Part shown: positions 20,150 to 28,500 of the stretch, piece after piece | How positions within the stretch are numbered: the first letter of the stretch is position 1 | Layout: each line of letters starts with the position of its first letter | The notes under the pieces: generated by a model | What the model saw: only the letters and a program-made list of their open reading frames with translations | Told to the model about the DNA's origin: nothing | Databases searched by the model: none | Program-made: the position numbers and the translations under genes | Assembly: GCA_014529385.2 (NCBI GenBank) | Contig: CM043946.1 | Location: 36,538,058-36,566,557, forward strand | Source of the DNA: Adiantum capillus-veneris | Lineage: Eukaryota > Streptophyta > Polypodiopsida > Polypodiales > Pteridaceae | Length of the DNA: 28,500 bases | Reading direction: 5' to 3'

Positions 20150-23100
20150 GGATGCGTGACCTATGAGACCGAGTTACAATTGAAAATATGCTTTTGGAAT
20201 TGTAATGGATACCCATGGAATGCGGGGGTTGGCATTGATGAACTAACAAGCAAAGCCAATGTTGTACTTCTTGTTGAAACTTGGGAGCATGATACACAAA
20301 GGATTAACGGCTTGGAGAATTACAATGTACATTCATTGATGTGGTCAAAGAATCTCAAGCAACGAAGAGGACAAGGAGGGTTAGCATGTATGGTTAAGAA
20401 AGGATTGGAAGATTTTGTATCAATTTTGAAAGATGACAAGTACAAACGTTATGTATGGCTGAAAATTATGACACCAAAAAGAGCACCCATTTTTGTAGCC
20501 GGTTGCTACATTCCTCATCATGATTCTCCCTTTTATGCTTGCATGGATAGAGATCAACCATTTTCTGATTTGGAAGAGGACATTGCTTATTTCAAAGGTG
20601 AAGGTGATGTTATTGTATTTGGGGATATGAATGCTTGCACAAAAACATTGCAACATGATACTCAACAATTTGATATGCCATACATTTCAAGGGAGTTGGA
20701 GGAAGTTCACTTGTATGATCGTACTTCAATGGATGAGAAAGAGCCGGATCACTATGGAAAGTTACTTTTACACATGTGTAATAGCACGGGTATGCTCATT
20801 GCCAATGGTGTATCTTTGTGGAGTGGAACCAATGGATTTACATGTAGGAGACATAATGGGGATAGTGTGATTGACTATATGCTACTCTCTGAAGCCATCA
20901 TGTATCGCATAAAGAGTTTTATGTTTGGTCAATGGACCCCGGAATCCGACCATCGCACCTTATGTATTGACCTTTCATGTGGAGAAGCAACTAAGCATGA
21001 TAATCTCAGCCAAAGGAAAGAGAAGTTATCACTATGTATGGATTTCAAACCGGCACCAATGTACATTGAAATGGTTGAGCAAAAATTATGGATGACGAAG
21101 CTTCAATGTGATGCACCATTGGAAACTAAATGGGAAGCTTTCAAGAAAGCTATTTGTTCTTGTGCGGAAGAATGCTTTGCCATAAAGCATCTCTATGGTA
21201 TCAACAAAGATAGATCACGCAAAAGGTGGTTTGATAAAGAATGTCAAGATGCTCGAAAGTCCTTGATAAAGCTTGATGCAACTATGGACAAAGACAACTA
21301 TCAAAGTCATTTGCATACATACAAGGCATTGATTCAAAAGAAGAGAAGAAGATGGGAAGTAAAGCAACAAGAGTTTCAAGTCCAAGAAAAGGCACATGCA
21401 TGTGGAAGATTTTGGAGAAACTTGAGAGGCAAGCGGGTTGAGAATTTTGGTAACTTAAGTCTAGTGGATATGTACACACATTGTAGGCAATTATACGAAC
21501 AAGCAAATACTGAAAAAATGCCATTTTATGGTTCACTCCCATGTATGCCGTCTTTTTTTACTATTGAGGATGTATGCGGTGGGCTTGAAAAGTTGGCCAC
21601 TCGCAAAGCGGGAGATCTTCAAGGTATCAAGCCGGAGATGATCAAATGGACGGGAGATTTTACCCATGAGTGGATGTGTGATATGTTCAACCTTGCACTT
21701 CAACATGGTATGCCTTATGATTGGAGTACTAATTGGGTTAAGACTTTGCATAAAGGAGGGGATGTAAAGAATGTAAGCAACTACCGGACTATAATGATTG
21801 GGTCTCTTATGGCAAAGTTGTTTGGATGCATAATGGAGATGAAATTGAGTGATTGGACTGAAGAGAATGACAAGCGTGCAAAGGGACAAGCGGGTTTTCG
21901 TCGATGCCATAGCACCATTGATCATCTTGTCACTCTTCGTGTTCTTATGGAGGAAAGTCGGTTGAAAGGAAAGCGATTGTATTGTTGTTTTGTGGACTTT
22001 AAGAAAGCCTTTGATATGATTCCACGTAACAATTTGTGGAGAAGGATGGAAGAAATCCAAGTGCCAAGTGAGTTTATGCTTGCGGTTTCTCGAATCTATG
22101 AGAAGGTTATTTGTCAATTGCGCATGGGAAGAGAAATTTCAGAAATTTTTGTAAGCACTATTGGGGTTAAACAAGGATGTCCATTGTCACCAACTCTCTT
22201 TGGTCTATGCATCGATCAATTGGAACAAATGGTACTTGACTTTATGCAAGAAGAAGGCATTGAAGAGGTCACTATTTGCAATGCGGTAATCATGCTTTTG
22301 TTGTATGCGGATGATGTAGTGCTTCTAGCACACACTTTAGAAGATGCACAAAAGCTTATGGTTGTCCTTGAGAAATTTTGCTTGCATAGTGGGCTGATTG
22401 TAAATGAATCCAAAACAAAGGTTATGCTTGTGAAAACCAACCATAAGGAGAAGCCATGCATTGTGTACAACAACGAGACACTTGAAGTTGTTGAGAGCTT
22501 TAAGTACCTTGGCCTTGAGGTTCCATCCAATCACAAGTGGCATGAATGTGCTATGCGTCGTTTGGAAGCGGGAAAGAGAGCATATTATGCATTTGAGAAC
22601 ATGTGTAATGCGGGAAACATCAAGTGTTGGGTTCTCAAGAAGTATCTTTTTGATGCATTGGTGACACCGGTTCTTCTTTATGGAGTTGAAGTGTGGGGCG
22701 GGAGCATCTCAAAGTCTACATGGAAAGAGTTTGAGAATGTCCAAAAGAGTTTTCTTACAAACTTTCTCCGAGTTAAGACACAAACACCATATATGCTCCT
22801 ACTTCTTGAGTCGGGATCTCTTCCAATTGAGGTTATGGGCATGGAAAGGGTTGTGGAGTACATGATAAAGATGCGTCAAAACCCCTCACATTGACTTCCT
22901 ACAATTGCATGGGAAGCAAGCAAAAAAGTTCAAAAGACGCATAAAAGCAAGATCTTGAGCACGGGATGGATGCAAGACATAAAGAAGTGGTTTGGGAGAT
23001 GGGATGCATTACACTTGCCACATGATGCTTCAATTGACTCTCAAGTGAATGAAGCTTTTCTACAACGCCAATGTATTACGGCTTGGGAGAAATCCGGTGG

Positions 23101-23548
23101 GTCACGCTTCATACATTACACCACCTATATTGCCCCCAACTACAAAAGCATGTTCTTCGCTGAGAGAGGAAACCGTACTCACACTTACATGCTTGAGCCT
23201 ATTCCCTTGTCCGCGATACGCACTATCGCAACAATTCGGCCTAGCTCCCATTTCCTTCGATGCGAGATAGGGCGTTGGGGCAATGGAGAAGAGTCAAATC
23301 GATTGTGCACATTATGCTCACTGCAAGTTCGAGAGTCTGAGTACCACACACTACTAGAGTGCTCAGCTTTTGATCACATCCGAACTTGCTTCTCTCACAT
23401 TTTCAGCCATAACTTAAACCTACACACTTTCCTCTCCCAGCCAAAGTGTGGGCTCTCCATTGCGACTCTCATCACTACAATTTTGGAGCATCGAGAGTCA
23501 CTCATCAGCCATACACATACTACATCACATGTAACTTTGGTCCCATAG
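20150..23548 (+). pseudogene. LINE ORF2: APE endonuclease, reverse transcriptase, C-terminal zinc motif
   Basis: Counting from the GTG at 20156, the apurinic-type endonuclease spans residues ~10-270 with WNCNG (14-18), Glu41 in LLVETW, GDMNA (156-160) and SDHR (264-267). RT follows with NYRTIMIGSLMAKLF, QAGFRRCHSTIDHL, FVDFKKAFDMI (612-622), GVKQGCPLSPTLFGL, the catalytic YADDVVLLA (YADD at 717-720), SKTKVML and ESFKYLGLEV. A TGA at 22892-22894 interrupts the frame. It resumes in phase and carries a Cys/His block, LCTLCSLQ...YHTLLEC (~23304-23365), of the kind found at the end of many LINE ORF2 proteins. The protein nicks target DNA and primes reverse transcription there. All catalytic residues are present, so apart from the stop (and the TAG upstream) it could have been active recently. 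The clade is not assigned. Confidence 0.95.
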
Positions 23549-23579
23549 GTCATATTTGACCTCCGAGGATGATAATAAA

Positions 23580-23580
<1 letters not shown>

Positions 23581-23613
<33 letters not shown>
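23581..23613 (+). repeat. (TCTA)n tail of the LINE
   Basis: About eight TCTA units follow GATAATAAAA, then the sequence passes into (CT)n and the edge of repeat copy B. Some LINE clades end in short microsatellites in place of poly(A). Confidence 0.9.
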
Positions 23614-23615
<2 letters not shown>

Positions 23616-23877
23616 CTCTCTCGTTGACTATACCTCCACCCCCCCCTCCTTGTCTCGCCCTTTGTGGGCTACTCCCAACCCGGACCTCGCGCTCGTCCAA
23701 ATCCGCGCGCTCTCTCGGCCATAAACAACCCCTATCCCCTCTCCCCTCCCTCACCCCCTCCCCCGCCCTCATGCTCTCTCTCTCTCTCCTGCTCTGTCTC
23801 ACGTGCAGGCGGCACCCGGCTCCACATCCGCGTGCGCTCTCCCTCTCAACCAGCCCGCGCAGGTGCCGCTTGACACA

Positions 23878-23954
<77 letters not shown>
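23878..23954 (+). repeat. (CA)n microsatellite inside copy B
   Basis: Nearly pure CA repeats between CTTGACACACATT and GTTGCGCAC. Copy A has a shorter, interrupted version at the same place. Confidence 0.97.
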
Positions 23955-23957
<3 letters not shown>

Positions 23958-24057
23958 GCGCACACACACACACACCCCCATTCCCCCCCCTCCGTCTTTG
24001 CGTCGCCCACAGCACTGCCGAAAAGAAACAAAAATAATAAAAAAAATATTTATACAT

Positions 24058-24154
24058 ACAATAACCCCCTCGTTCCCACACACGCATATGCACACACATG
24101 AATATACAATAACCCCCCCGTTCCCACACACGCATACGCACACACATGAATATA
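24058..24154 (+). repeat. 48-bp tandem duplication inside copy B
   Basis: Two units starting ACAATAACCCCC at 24058 and 24106, each containing CGTTCCCACACACGCATA and ending CACACATGAATAT. They differ at a few positions. Copy A has a single diverged equivalent near 12055-12110. Confidence 0.9.
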
Positions 24155-24663
24155 TACACATACACACACGCACACACCTATACATACACACACACACACA
24201 CGCATATACGCACGTACCACACAACATACAAAAAGAAAACCGAAGAAATTGTACGCCATCGACATCGACAACAAAGAAGACGGCCCGAATCACACGCTGC
24301 CGGCAACAAAAAGATGAAATGCGTAGAAGGCATGCCCCAGCCGACCCCGAAAAGACGTACACGCTACACCGACGCACCGGCAACACACCATTTGCTGGCA
24401 TCACGGAACCACGACGCCATTTCTAGGAACTTGTAGGTTATGATCATCATTTCTTCAGTTTTCACCCAAGCCTTATAAATTCCCAAATTGTAAATTCCCT
24501 CTCTCTAGGTGATGGTCACAAAGGCCCACCTAGAGATTTTCATTTTAAATAACTCCCAAGACAAAGCAAGGGTCAACCACATCGGGCCCACCACCTTGCT
24601 TTGTCTCCTTGATTAGCTGACCCTAATCAAATCGGGATTACCCTAATCCAAGCAGCCAACACC

Positions 24664-24670
24664 TATAAAA
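24664..24670 (+). promoter_or_regulatory. Putative TATA box in repeat copy B
   Basis: TATAAAA in CACCTATAAAAGGGCATTGAG. It is the counterpart of 12642 in copy A, followed by the G run at 24692-24714. Confidence 0.5.
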
Positions 24671-25061
24671 GGGCATTGAGAGGTCACTATCGGGGGGGGG
24701 GGGGGGGGGGGGGGCAATTTATGAGAGGTCAGCACTTGGTAGAGTTTTAGTGGGGAGAGAGTTGACACTATTGGCATCACGGGGAGGGGGCTTGTGTGAT
24801 GGTTTGCTTTGGGAATTGCACCATGTGAAGGGAGACACGTCCACCTCTCGACTCTAATGGTCGACACACACACACATACATGTTCTTGGTAGCAAAGTTT
24901 CACAATCATCGAGTCGTCTTTAGAGAACGCACCAAGTAGTTTCAACATGTTTTCTCGCTACCTCTCTATCACCACGGTGTGCCACCTCGCTGGAAGGAAG
25001 GGCATTGCAAATACTGTAGAAATAATTCTCCCTCACACCCCCGAGGGTTTTCATCATTTGT

Positions 25062-25064
<3 letters not shown>

Positions 25065-25100
<36 letters not shown>
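25065..25100 (+). repeat. (CT)n microsatellite inside copy B
   Basis: A CT run at the position of the (GT)n in copy A, followed by TGTCTCTCTCTGTGTGTAAG. Confidence 0.95.
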
Positions 25101-25111
<11 letters not shown>

Positions 25112-25283
25112 GTGTGTAAGTTTGTGTGTGTGTATGTTTGCGGTGTTCATATCATCGTGGTCTGCGTCCTAGCCGCTCAAAGCTAGATGGTGCCCCCTGT
25201 TCGCTTTACCGTGACAGGCTCGAGGCATGCCATTCATCCCCCGGCGTTTTAGAGGCCGTCGGGGTTTGCTTTGCTCCTGTCAA

Positions 25284-25900
25284 TACCATTTAGTATCTCT
25301 ACTAGCCCATTATATTGAGGATAATAGGGTGTGGAGTGCCACTGCTAGATGCCCAGTTGTTCCATTAATTCACCAACTAAGTCTACCCTATATCTAAGCC
25401 CTCTATCTTAGATCATTTCAAGTGAAGTACCAAACCTGTAGCTGATGTTTTCGAAAATGAATTTGGCTACTTCTTTAGTTGTTATCATAGTAGTTGGTGC
25501 AGCTTTTGCCCATTTAGTCATGTAGTCTAGTACTCCCATAATGATGTATTGTTTACCAAACCGCACTCTAGGAAGAGGACTTATGGCATCTATTGCCCAT
25601 TTCTCAAAAGGTACAAAAGAAAGAATTGTACTTTTGTGCTCATAAATGAGTCACCTAGTTCCTACTCTCTAGCACTATGTGCATGTTTTACACCGATGAT
25701 GTACATCCCTATTGAGGCTAGGCCAAGTAAAACGTGCTTGCAAGATTTTTTTGCTAGTGATGTCTAGTGCGTAGTGCATACCACAAACACCATGGTGGCA
25801 ACTTGAGACGATTTCCATGATCTCTTGAGATAGAGGAACTCTTCAAAGGATTTGGTTTTTCCCTTTGCAATATAGAGCATTGTTGATGAGCTGATATTTG
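25284..25900 (-). pseudogene. Gypsy-3 integrase, truncated
   Basis: Minus-strand text gives the zinc-binding region CHHGVCGMH...CKTCT (about 25690-25810), then WAIDAISPLPR with the first catalytic Asp, MTKWAKAAPTT, DRGLRYRVDLV with the second Asp, and YYPQYNGLVE with the Glu next to the junction. Scattered stops interrupt the frame. The C-terminal domain is missing because the sequence changes to repeat copy B at 25283. Confidence 0.85.
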
Positions 25901-26023
25901 GTGGCCTTGCAAGTGAGCCAACGTTATTGACTTTTGGTGAAATCTTCAGGAGATTCCCCTATTTTGAAGAACTTCACAATATCATTCATGGCATCACATC
26001 CTTGGAATAATGGCAACTTCAAT

Positions 26024-26440
26024 TTAATGGCATTGATCTATTACTTGTTCAGTTGCTAGTGCATCCGCTTCTTGATTTTCAGTCCTAGGCACATGATGGA
26101 GCTGGGCTGCTTGAAAATGTCCCAGAAGCTTTTTGACTTGCCAGAGATGTGCTAATAAACATTGATTTTTACAGGCCCAAGTACCTCTAACTTGCTTGAC
26201 AAGTAGCAAAGCATCACCAATTATATTCAATCCTTGGATGCCATGTGTTCTGCACCACTCTAGCCCTAGAATAAGAGCTAGATAATCCAACTCATTGTTG
26301 GAGTGTACATTTTCAAGTAGTTTTCCTACATAAAAGTTTTTCTCACCTACTTCATTGAAAATGACATTGCCTGCAACAGCCTTATTAGTGGTTCTTTTAT
26401 AAGCACCATCAAAGTAGCGGGAGTGTGCATCTTCTAATTA
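26024..26440 (-). pseudogene. Gypsy-3 archaeal-type RNase H (second RNase H)
   Basis: The minus strand reads YFDGAYKRTTNKAVAGNVIF, then SNNELDYLALILGLEWC and GDALLLVKQVRGTWACKN, ending HHVPRTENQEADALA. These match the D...E...D...D layout of the archaeal-type RNase H acquired by plant Tat elements: Asp in FDGAY, Glu in NNELDY, Asp in GDALL and a final Asp in EADALA. The last 88 codons are free of stops. Confidence 0.85.
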
Positions 26441-26813
26441 GAATGGTGGAGTAGACAATTCTTCAGTACCTGGTTTTATCTTCACCTTCTTCTCAAAGTG
26501 GCAATGTGTATGGATTCCTGCTAGACTAGCTCAAGTGGAGCCGTCAACTTGCATAGTGTAGCCATATCCTTGCAGTCCGGACCAACCATTTCACAATTCT
26601 AGGAGACACATCGATAGATTGAAAGACATAAGGGAAAACATTTTACATAGTTAGGATTACAAATTTTTGGTGTAACAAGTAGGTCTTGAGTTTGCTAATT
26701 GCAAACATGAGTGCTAGAACCATCTGTTTTGCATTAGTGTAGCCTTTGTCTGGGCTAGTCATCACTCTACTAGCTAAGTATATAGGCCTCATAAAGGAGG
26801 TTGTGTTATCCTT

Positions 26814-27060
26814 CTATATCAAAATAGCCCCAAGTGTGTTATTACCTACACTGGGATTGACATAAAATGTTTCTTTCCATTGACATGGTGCAATGGTGGG
26901 TAGTGGTTCCAAAATCTCCTTCACTTCACCATAATATTGTTTATTCTCTTCAATCCAAGTGAAAACATCTTTGTGTGCAAGATGTTGTAGAGGTAGAACC
27001 ACTTGATAGAGTAGGTGGATGGATCTACTCATATATCTCACTTTCTAAAGAAAGAAGATG
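26814..27060 (-). pseudogene. Gypsy-3 RNase H (native gypsy type)
   Basis: The minus strand reads RYMSRSIHLLYQVVLPLQHL, FTWIEENKQYYGEVKEIL and FYVNPSVGNNTLGAILI. In other gypsy elements the segment before the GAIL stretch has an Asp-Ala-Ser with the first catalytic Asp. Here it reads Val-Asn-Pro-Ser, so the Asp is absent. Confidence 0.75.
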
Positions 27061-27840
27061 AGTTGCTTCATCGAGGTTGGTGAGGGGAGTGATACCAAAG
27101 CTTCGACTTGGCTTGGATTGGCTTCAATACCCCTGGCTGAAACTACATGATCAAGTAGAGTTACCTGGTTCTTAGCAATGTGGCATTTATCTACATTCAC
27201 TTTCTCACCCAATGATTGTAGCCTAGAAAACCCCTTATAAACCTTTTCTAGGTGTAGTGTGCGAGAACTATAAATGAAAAAGTCATCAATGAATACGCTT
27301 ACAGAGCTACCAAACTAGGATTGGAAAATATAGGTCACAAATCTTTGAAAAATAGCTTGGGCATTTGTGAGGAAAAATGGCATTACCCTATAGGTAAAAC
27401 AACCCCAAGGACTGATAAAACTTGTCAACTTTTGATATTCATCCACGATTATGATCTAAAAATGCCCTGAGTAGCAGTCGCACACTGTGTATCACTCATG
27501 ACCCACCATCGCATTTAGGACTTCATCTTAGAAAGGAAGAGGAAAATGATCCCTCTTTTATGCTGCATTTAGAGGCTTGTAGTCAATGCACACTCGCCGT
27601 TTGCCATTCTGCTTGGGTGTCATCACTATTGGAGAAACCAACTCTGAATCTTCCATTAAATAAATGAATCTTGCAACATCTAAGAGATTTCTTATCTCTT
27701 TGAGCAATGCCTCATGCTAGATTCACCTCGTCACCACAACTTTTGTGCCACAAGCTTATTGCCATTCTTTAGCTTGATGTGATGTTGCACTATCGACACC
27801 CCAATGATGTTTCCATATTCATCATTAAACAAAGAGGTAA
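27060..27840 (-). pseudogene. Gypsy-3 reverse transcriptase
   Basis: Read across frames on the minus strand: an entry segment IKLKNGNKLVAQKLW near 27760, then VSPIVMTPKQNGKRRVCIDY (27580-27640), PLNAA, HFPLPF, YTVCD-YSGHF near 27500, CHFSSQMPK-like text near 27370, and the catalytic FIDDFFIYS (about 27268-27292). This matches RT with a FIDD active site. Multiple stops and shifts. Confidence 0.85.
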
Positions 27841-27862
27841 AAATTTTCAGCATAACCACATA

Positions 27863-27888
27863 ACCGAGTTTCCACATACAAACTCGGT
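27863..27888. other. Perfect 9-bp inverted repeat (hairpin)
   Basis: ACCGAGTTT and AAACTCGGT are separated by CCACATAC. It sits close to the apparent join between gypsy-4 and gypsy-3. It has no T-run typical of a bacterial terminator, and none would be expected here. Confidence 0.8.
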
Positions 27889-27889
27889 C

Positions 27890-28500
27890 ATACATATCCC
27901 GCAAGTAAAATGTTCTTTACTGTTAGTTCATGTGCAAATGATCGCCACATGCTTCTTCATGCAAACCTTCTAGAATGGCTGGGATTTCCTCAGTGTGAGG
28001 TACTCTCCTAGAAACCTGATCCATGCCTCGTTGGTACAAATCACCTTCCAAGAATAAGAAAGCACTTGCGTTCTTAACAAGACTCATTTTTTTTCTCTGG
28101 TGAAACCTTCTAAAAACTCTCCTTCCAATATGTAGCTGACAATTGAGCTAAGGATTCCATCCCTTTGTACTTTGGTTTCTTTATGACGACTCTAACCATG
28201 ACAACCTGCACTTCATTTTGGCCGAATGGAGTGAACTTATTTGGATTCCAACCTTTCATTCTTGCATGCCCAAATGCCTAAAATCTGCTTTACAATGAGA
28301 AGTGCATCCCCCTTTACCATGACCCGTAGTACATTTTGAGCTTAACACATCCTCAAACCATGAATTAACACATCATATTCAGCCTCATTATTGTTATTAG
28401 ATCCTTCCAAAATGACCTGCTCCTTCATCACAAATTCTCCTCCCGGGTCAACCAACACAAGCCCTCCCCCTGCTTTATCTATGACTTTCCTAAAGGCTCC
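27890..28500 (-). mobile_element. Gypsy-4: second archaeal-type RNase H plus integrase N-terminus, fragment
   Basis: Minus strand from 28500: KAGGGLVLVDPGGEFVM, NNNNEAEYDVLIHGLRMC and VMVKGDALLIVKQI-GIWACKN form an archaeal-type RNase H, with Glu in NEAEY and Asp in GDALL. Downstream, FLEGDLYQRGMDQV and EEIPAILEGLHEEACGDH (27920-28060) look like the start of an integrase zinc-binding region. The homology ends near 27890. RT text of gypsy-3 then begins on the same strand, so this is a separate element copy truncated against gypsy-3. It continues past the window end. Confidence 0.75.

Larger units (their letters stand above)
19886..23613 (+). mobile_element. Non-LTR retrotransposon (LINE) with (TCTA)n tail
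   Basis: The unit comprises an upstream frame (19886-20149), a long endonuclease/RT frame (20150-23548), a short 3' untranslated region ending ATAATAAAA, and a (TCTA)n simple-repeat tail at 23581-23613 in place of poly(A). The 5' boundary is uncertain and could lie well upstream in the unassigned segment. It directly abuts repeat copy B on the right. No target-site duplication is evident. Only two in-frame stops separate it from a continuous reading frame of about 1220 codons. Confidence 0.9.
23623..25283 (+). repeat. Dispersed direct repeat, copy B (~1.66 kb)
   Basis: Homologous to copy A (11634-13260), same orientation. The left edge is GTTGACTATACC and the right edge CTTTGCTCCTGTCAAT. It differs by an expanded (CA)n (23878-23954), a 48-base tandem duplication (24058-24154), a longer G run (24692-24714) and a (CT)n in place of copy A's (GT)n. 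Conserved non-coding blocks, notably 24440-24670 and 24880-25060, suggest a defined element such as a solo LTR or a non-autonomous element. The right edge abuts gypsy-3 integrase sequence. Confidence 0.9.
25284..27840 (-). mobile_element. Gypsy-3: decayed Tat-like Ty3/gypsy pol (RT, RNase H, second RNase H, integrase)
   Basis: On the minus strand, from 27840 downward, RT, RNase H, a spacer, an additional RNase H and integrase follow in order. The extra RNase H between the ordinary one and integrase is characteristic of the plant Tat lineage. The integrase is cut at repeat copy B just after the catalytic Glu (YYPQYNGLVEILN). Stops and frame changes are frequent. No LTRs are seen. Confidence 0.9.

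Noticed and set aside
21533-22117. 194-codon minus-strand frame across the LINE
   Set aside because: It is the antisense shadow of the conserved RT frame and has no recognisable content.

Overview
This looks like a repeat-rich intergenic stretch of a land-plant nuclear genome. The reasons are a chromodomain-bearing Ty3/gypsy element whose primer-binding site matches the plant initiator-Met tRNA signature, Tat-like gypsy fragments that carry a second, archaeal-type RNase H, an APE/RT non-LTR element, and very long dinucleotide microsatellites. The exact taxon cannot be fixed from the sequence. A large-genome plant such as a fern is my guess, no more. I see no intact host gene, rRNA, tRNA or CRISPR array.

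Layout. 1-1185 is one arm of a ~1.2 kb inverted repeat whose partner lies at 13842-15082. 1186-1254 and 7747-7911 are pieces of one short A/T-rich tandem array, split by an old, decayed chromovirus-type gypsy element (gypsy-1, 1255-7746, + strand). Gypsy-1 has a 5'-truncated left LTR, a primer-binding site, gag, protease, RT, RNase H, integrase, chromodomain, polypurine tract and a complete right LTR. 8348-10860 (minus) is a broken gene for a large MULE-transposase-like protein with a C-terminal SWIM zinc finger. 10990-11633 is pyrimidine-rich simple sequence. 11634-13260 is copy A of a ~1.6 kb dispersed direct repeat, and copy B lies at 23623-25283. 13261-13607 is an orphan open frame.

15498-17617 is a decayed Tat-like gypsy fragment on the + strand (gypsy-2), cut off just inside RNase H. 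17618-19885 is unassigned sequence holding long (GA)n and (CG)n(CA)n tracts. 19886-23613 is a LINE, the best-preserved coding unit here, with only two in-frame stops and ending in a (TCTA)n tail. It abuts repeat copy B. From 25284 to the window end the minus strand holds two abutting Tat-like gypsy fragments (gypsy-3 and gypsy-4).

As a whole the window is a nested, degenerate transposable-element landscape. The genes do not form a pathway. The items I would pursue are the dispersed ~1.6 kb repeat with a TATA box and TGAC...GTCA ends, the SWIM/MULE-like pseudogene, the near-intact LINE, the double archaeal-type RNase H arrangement at the right end, and the inverted repeat that brackets 12.6 kb.
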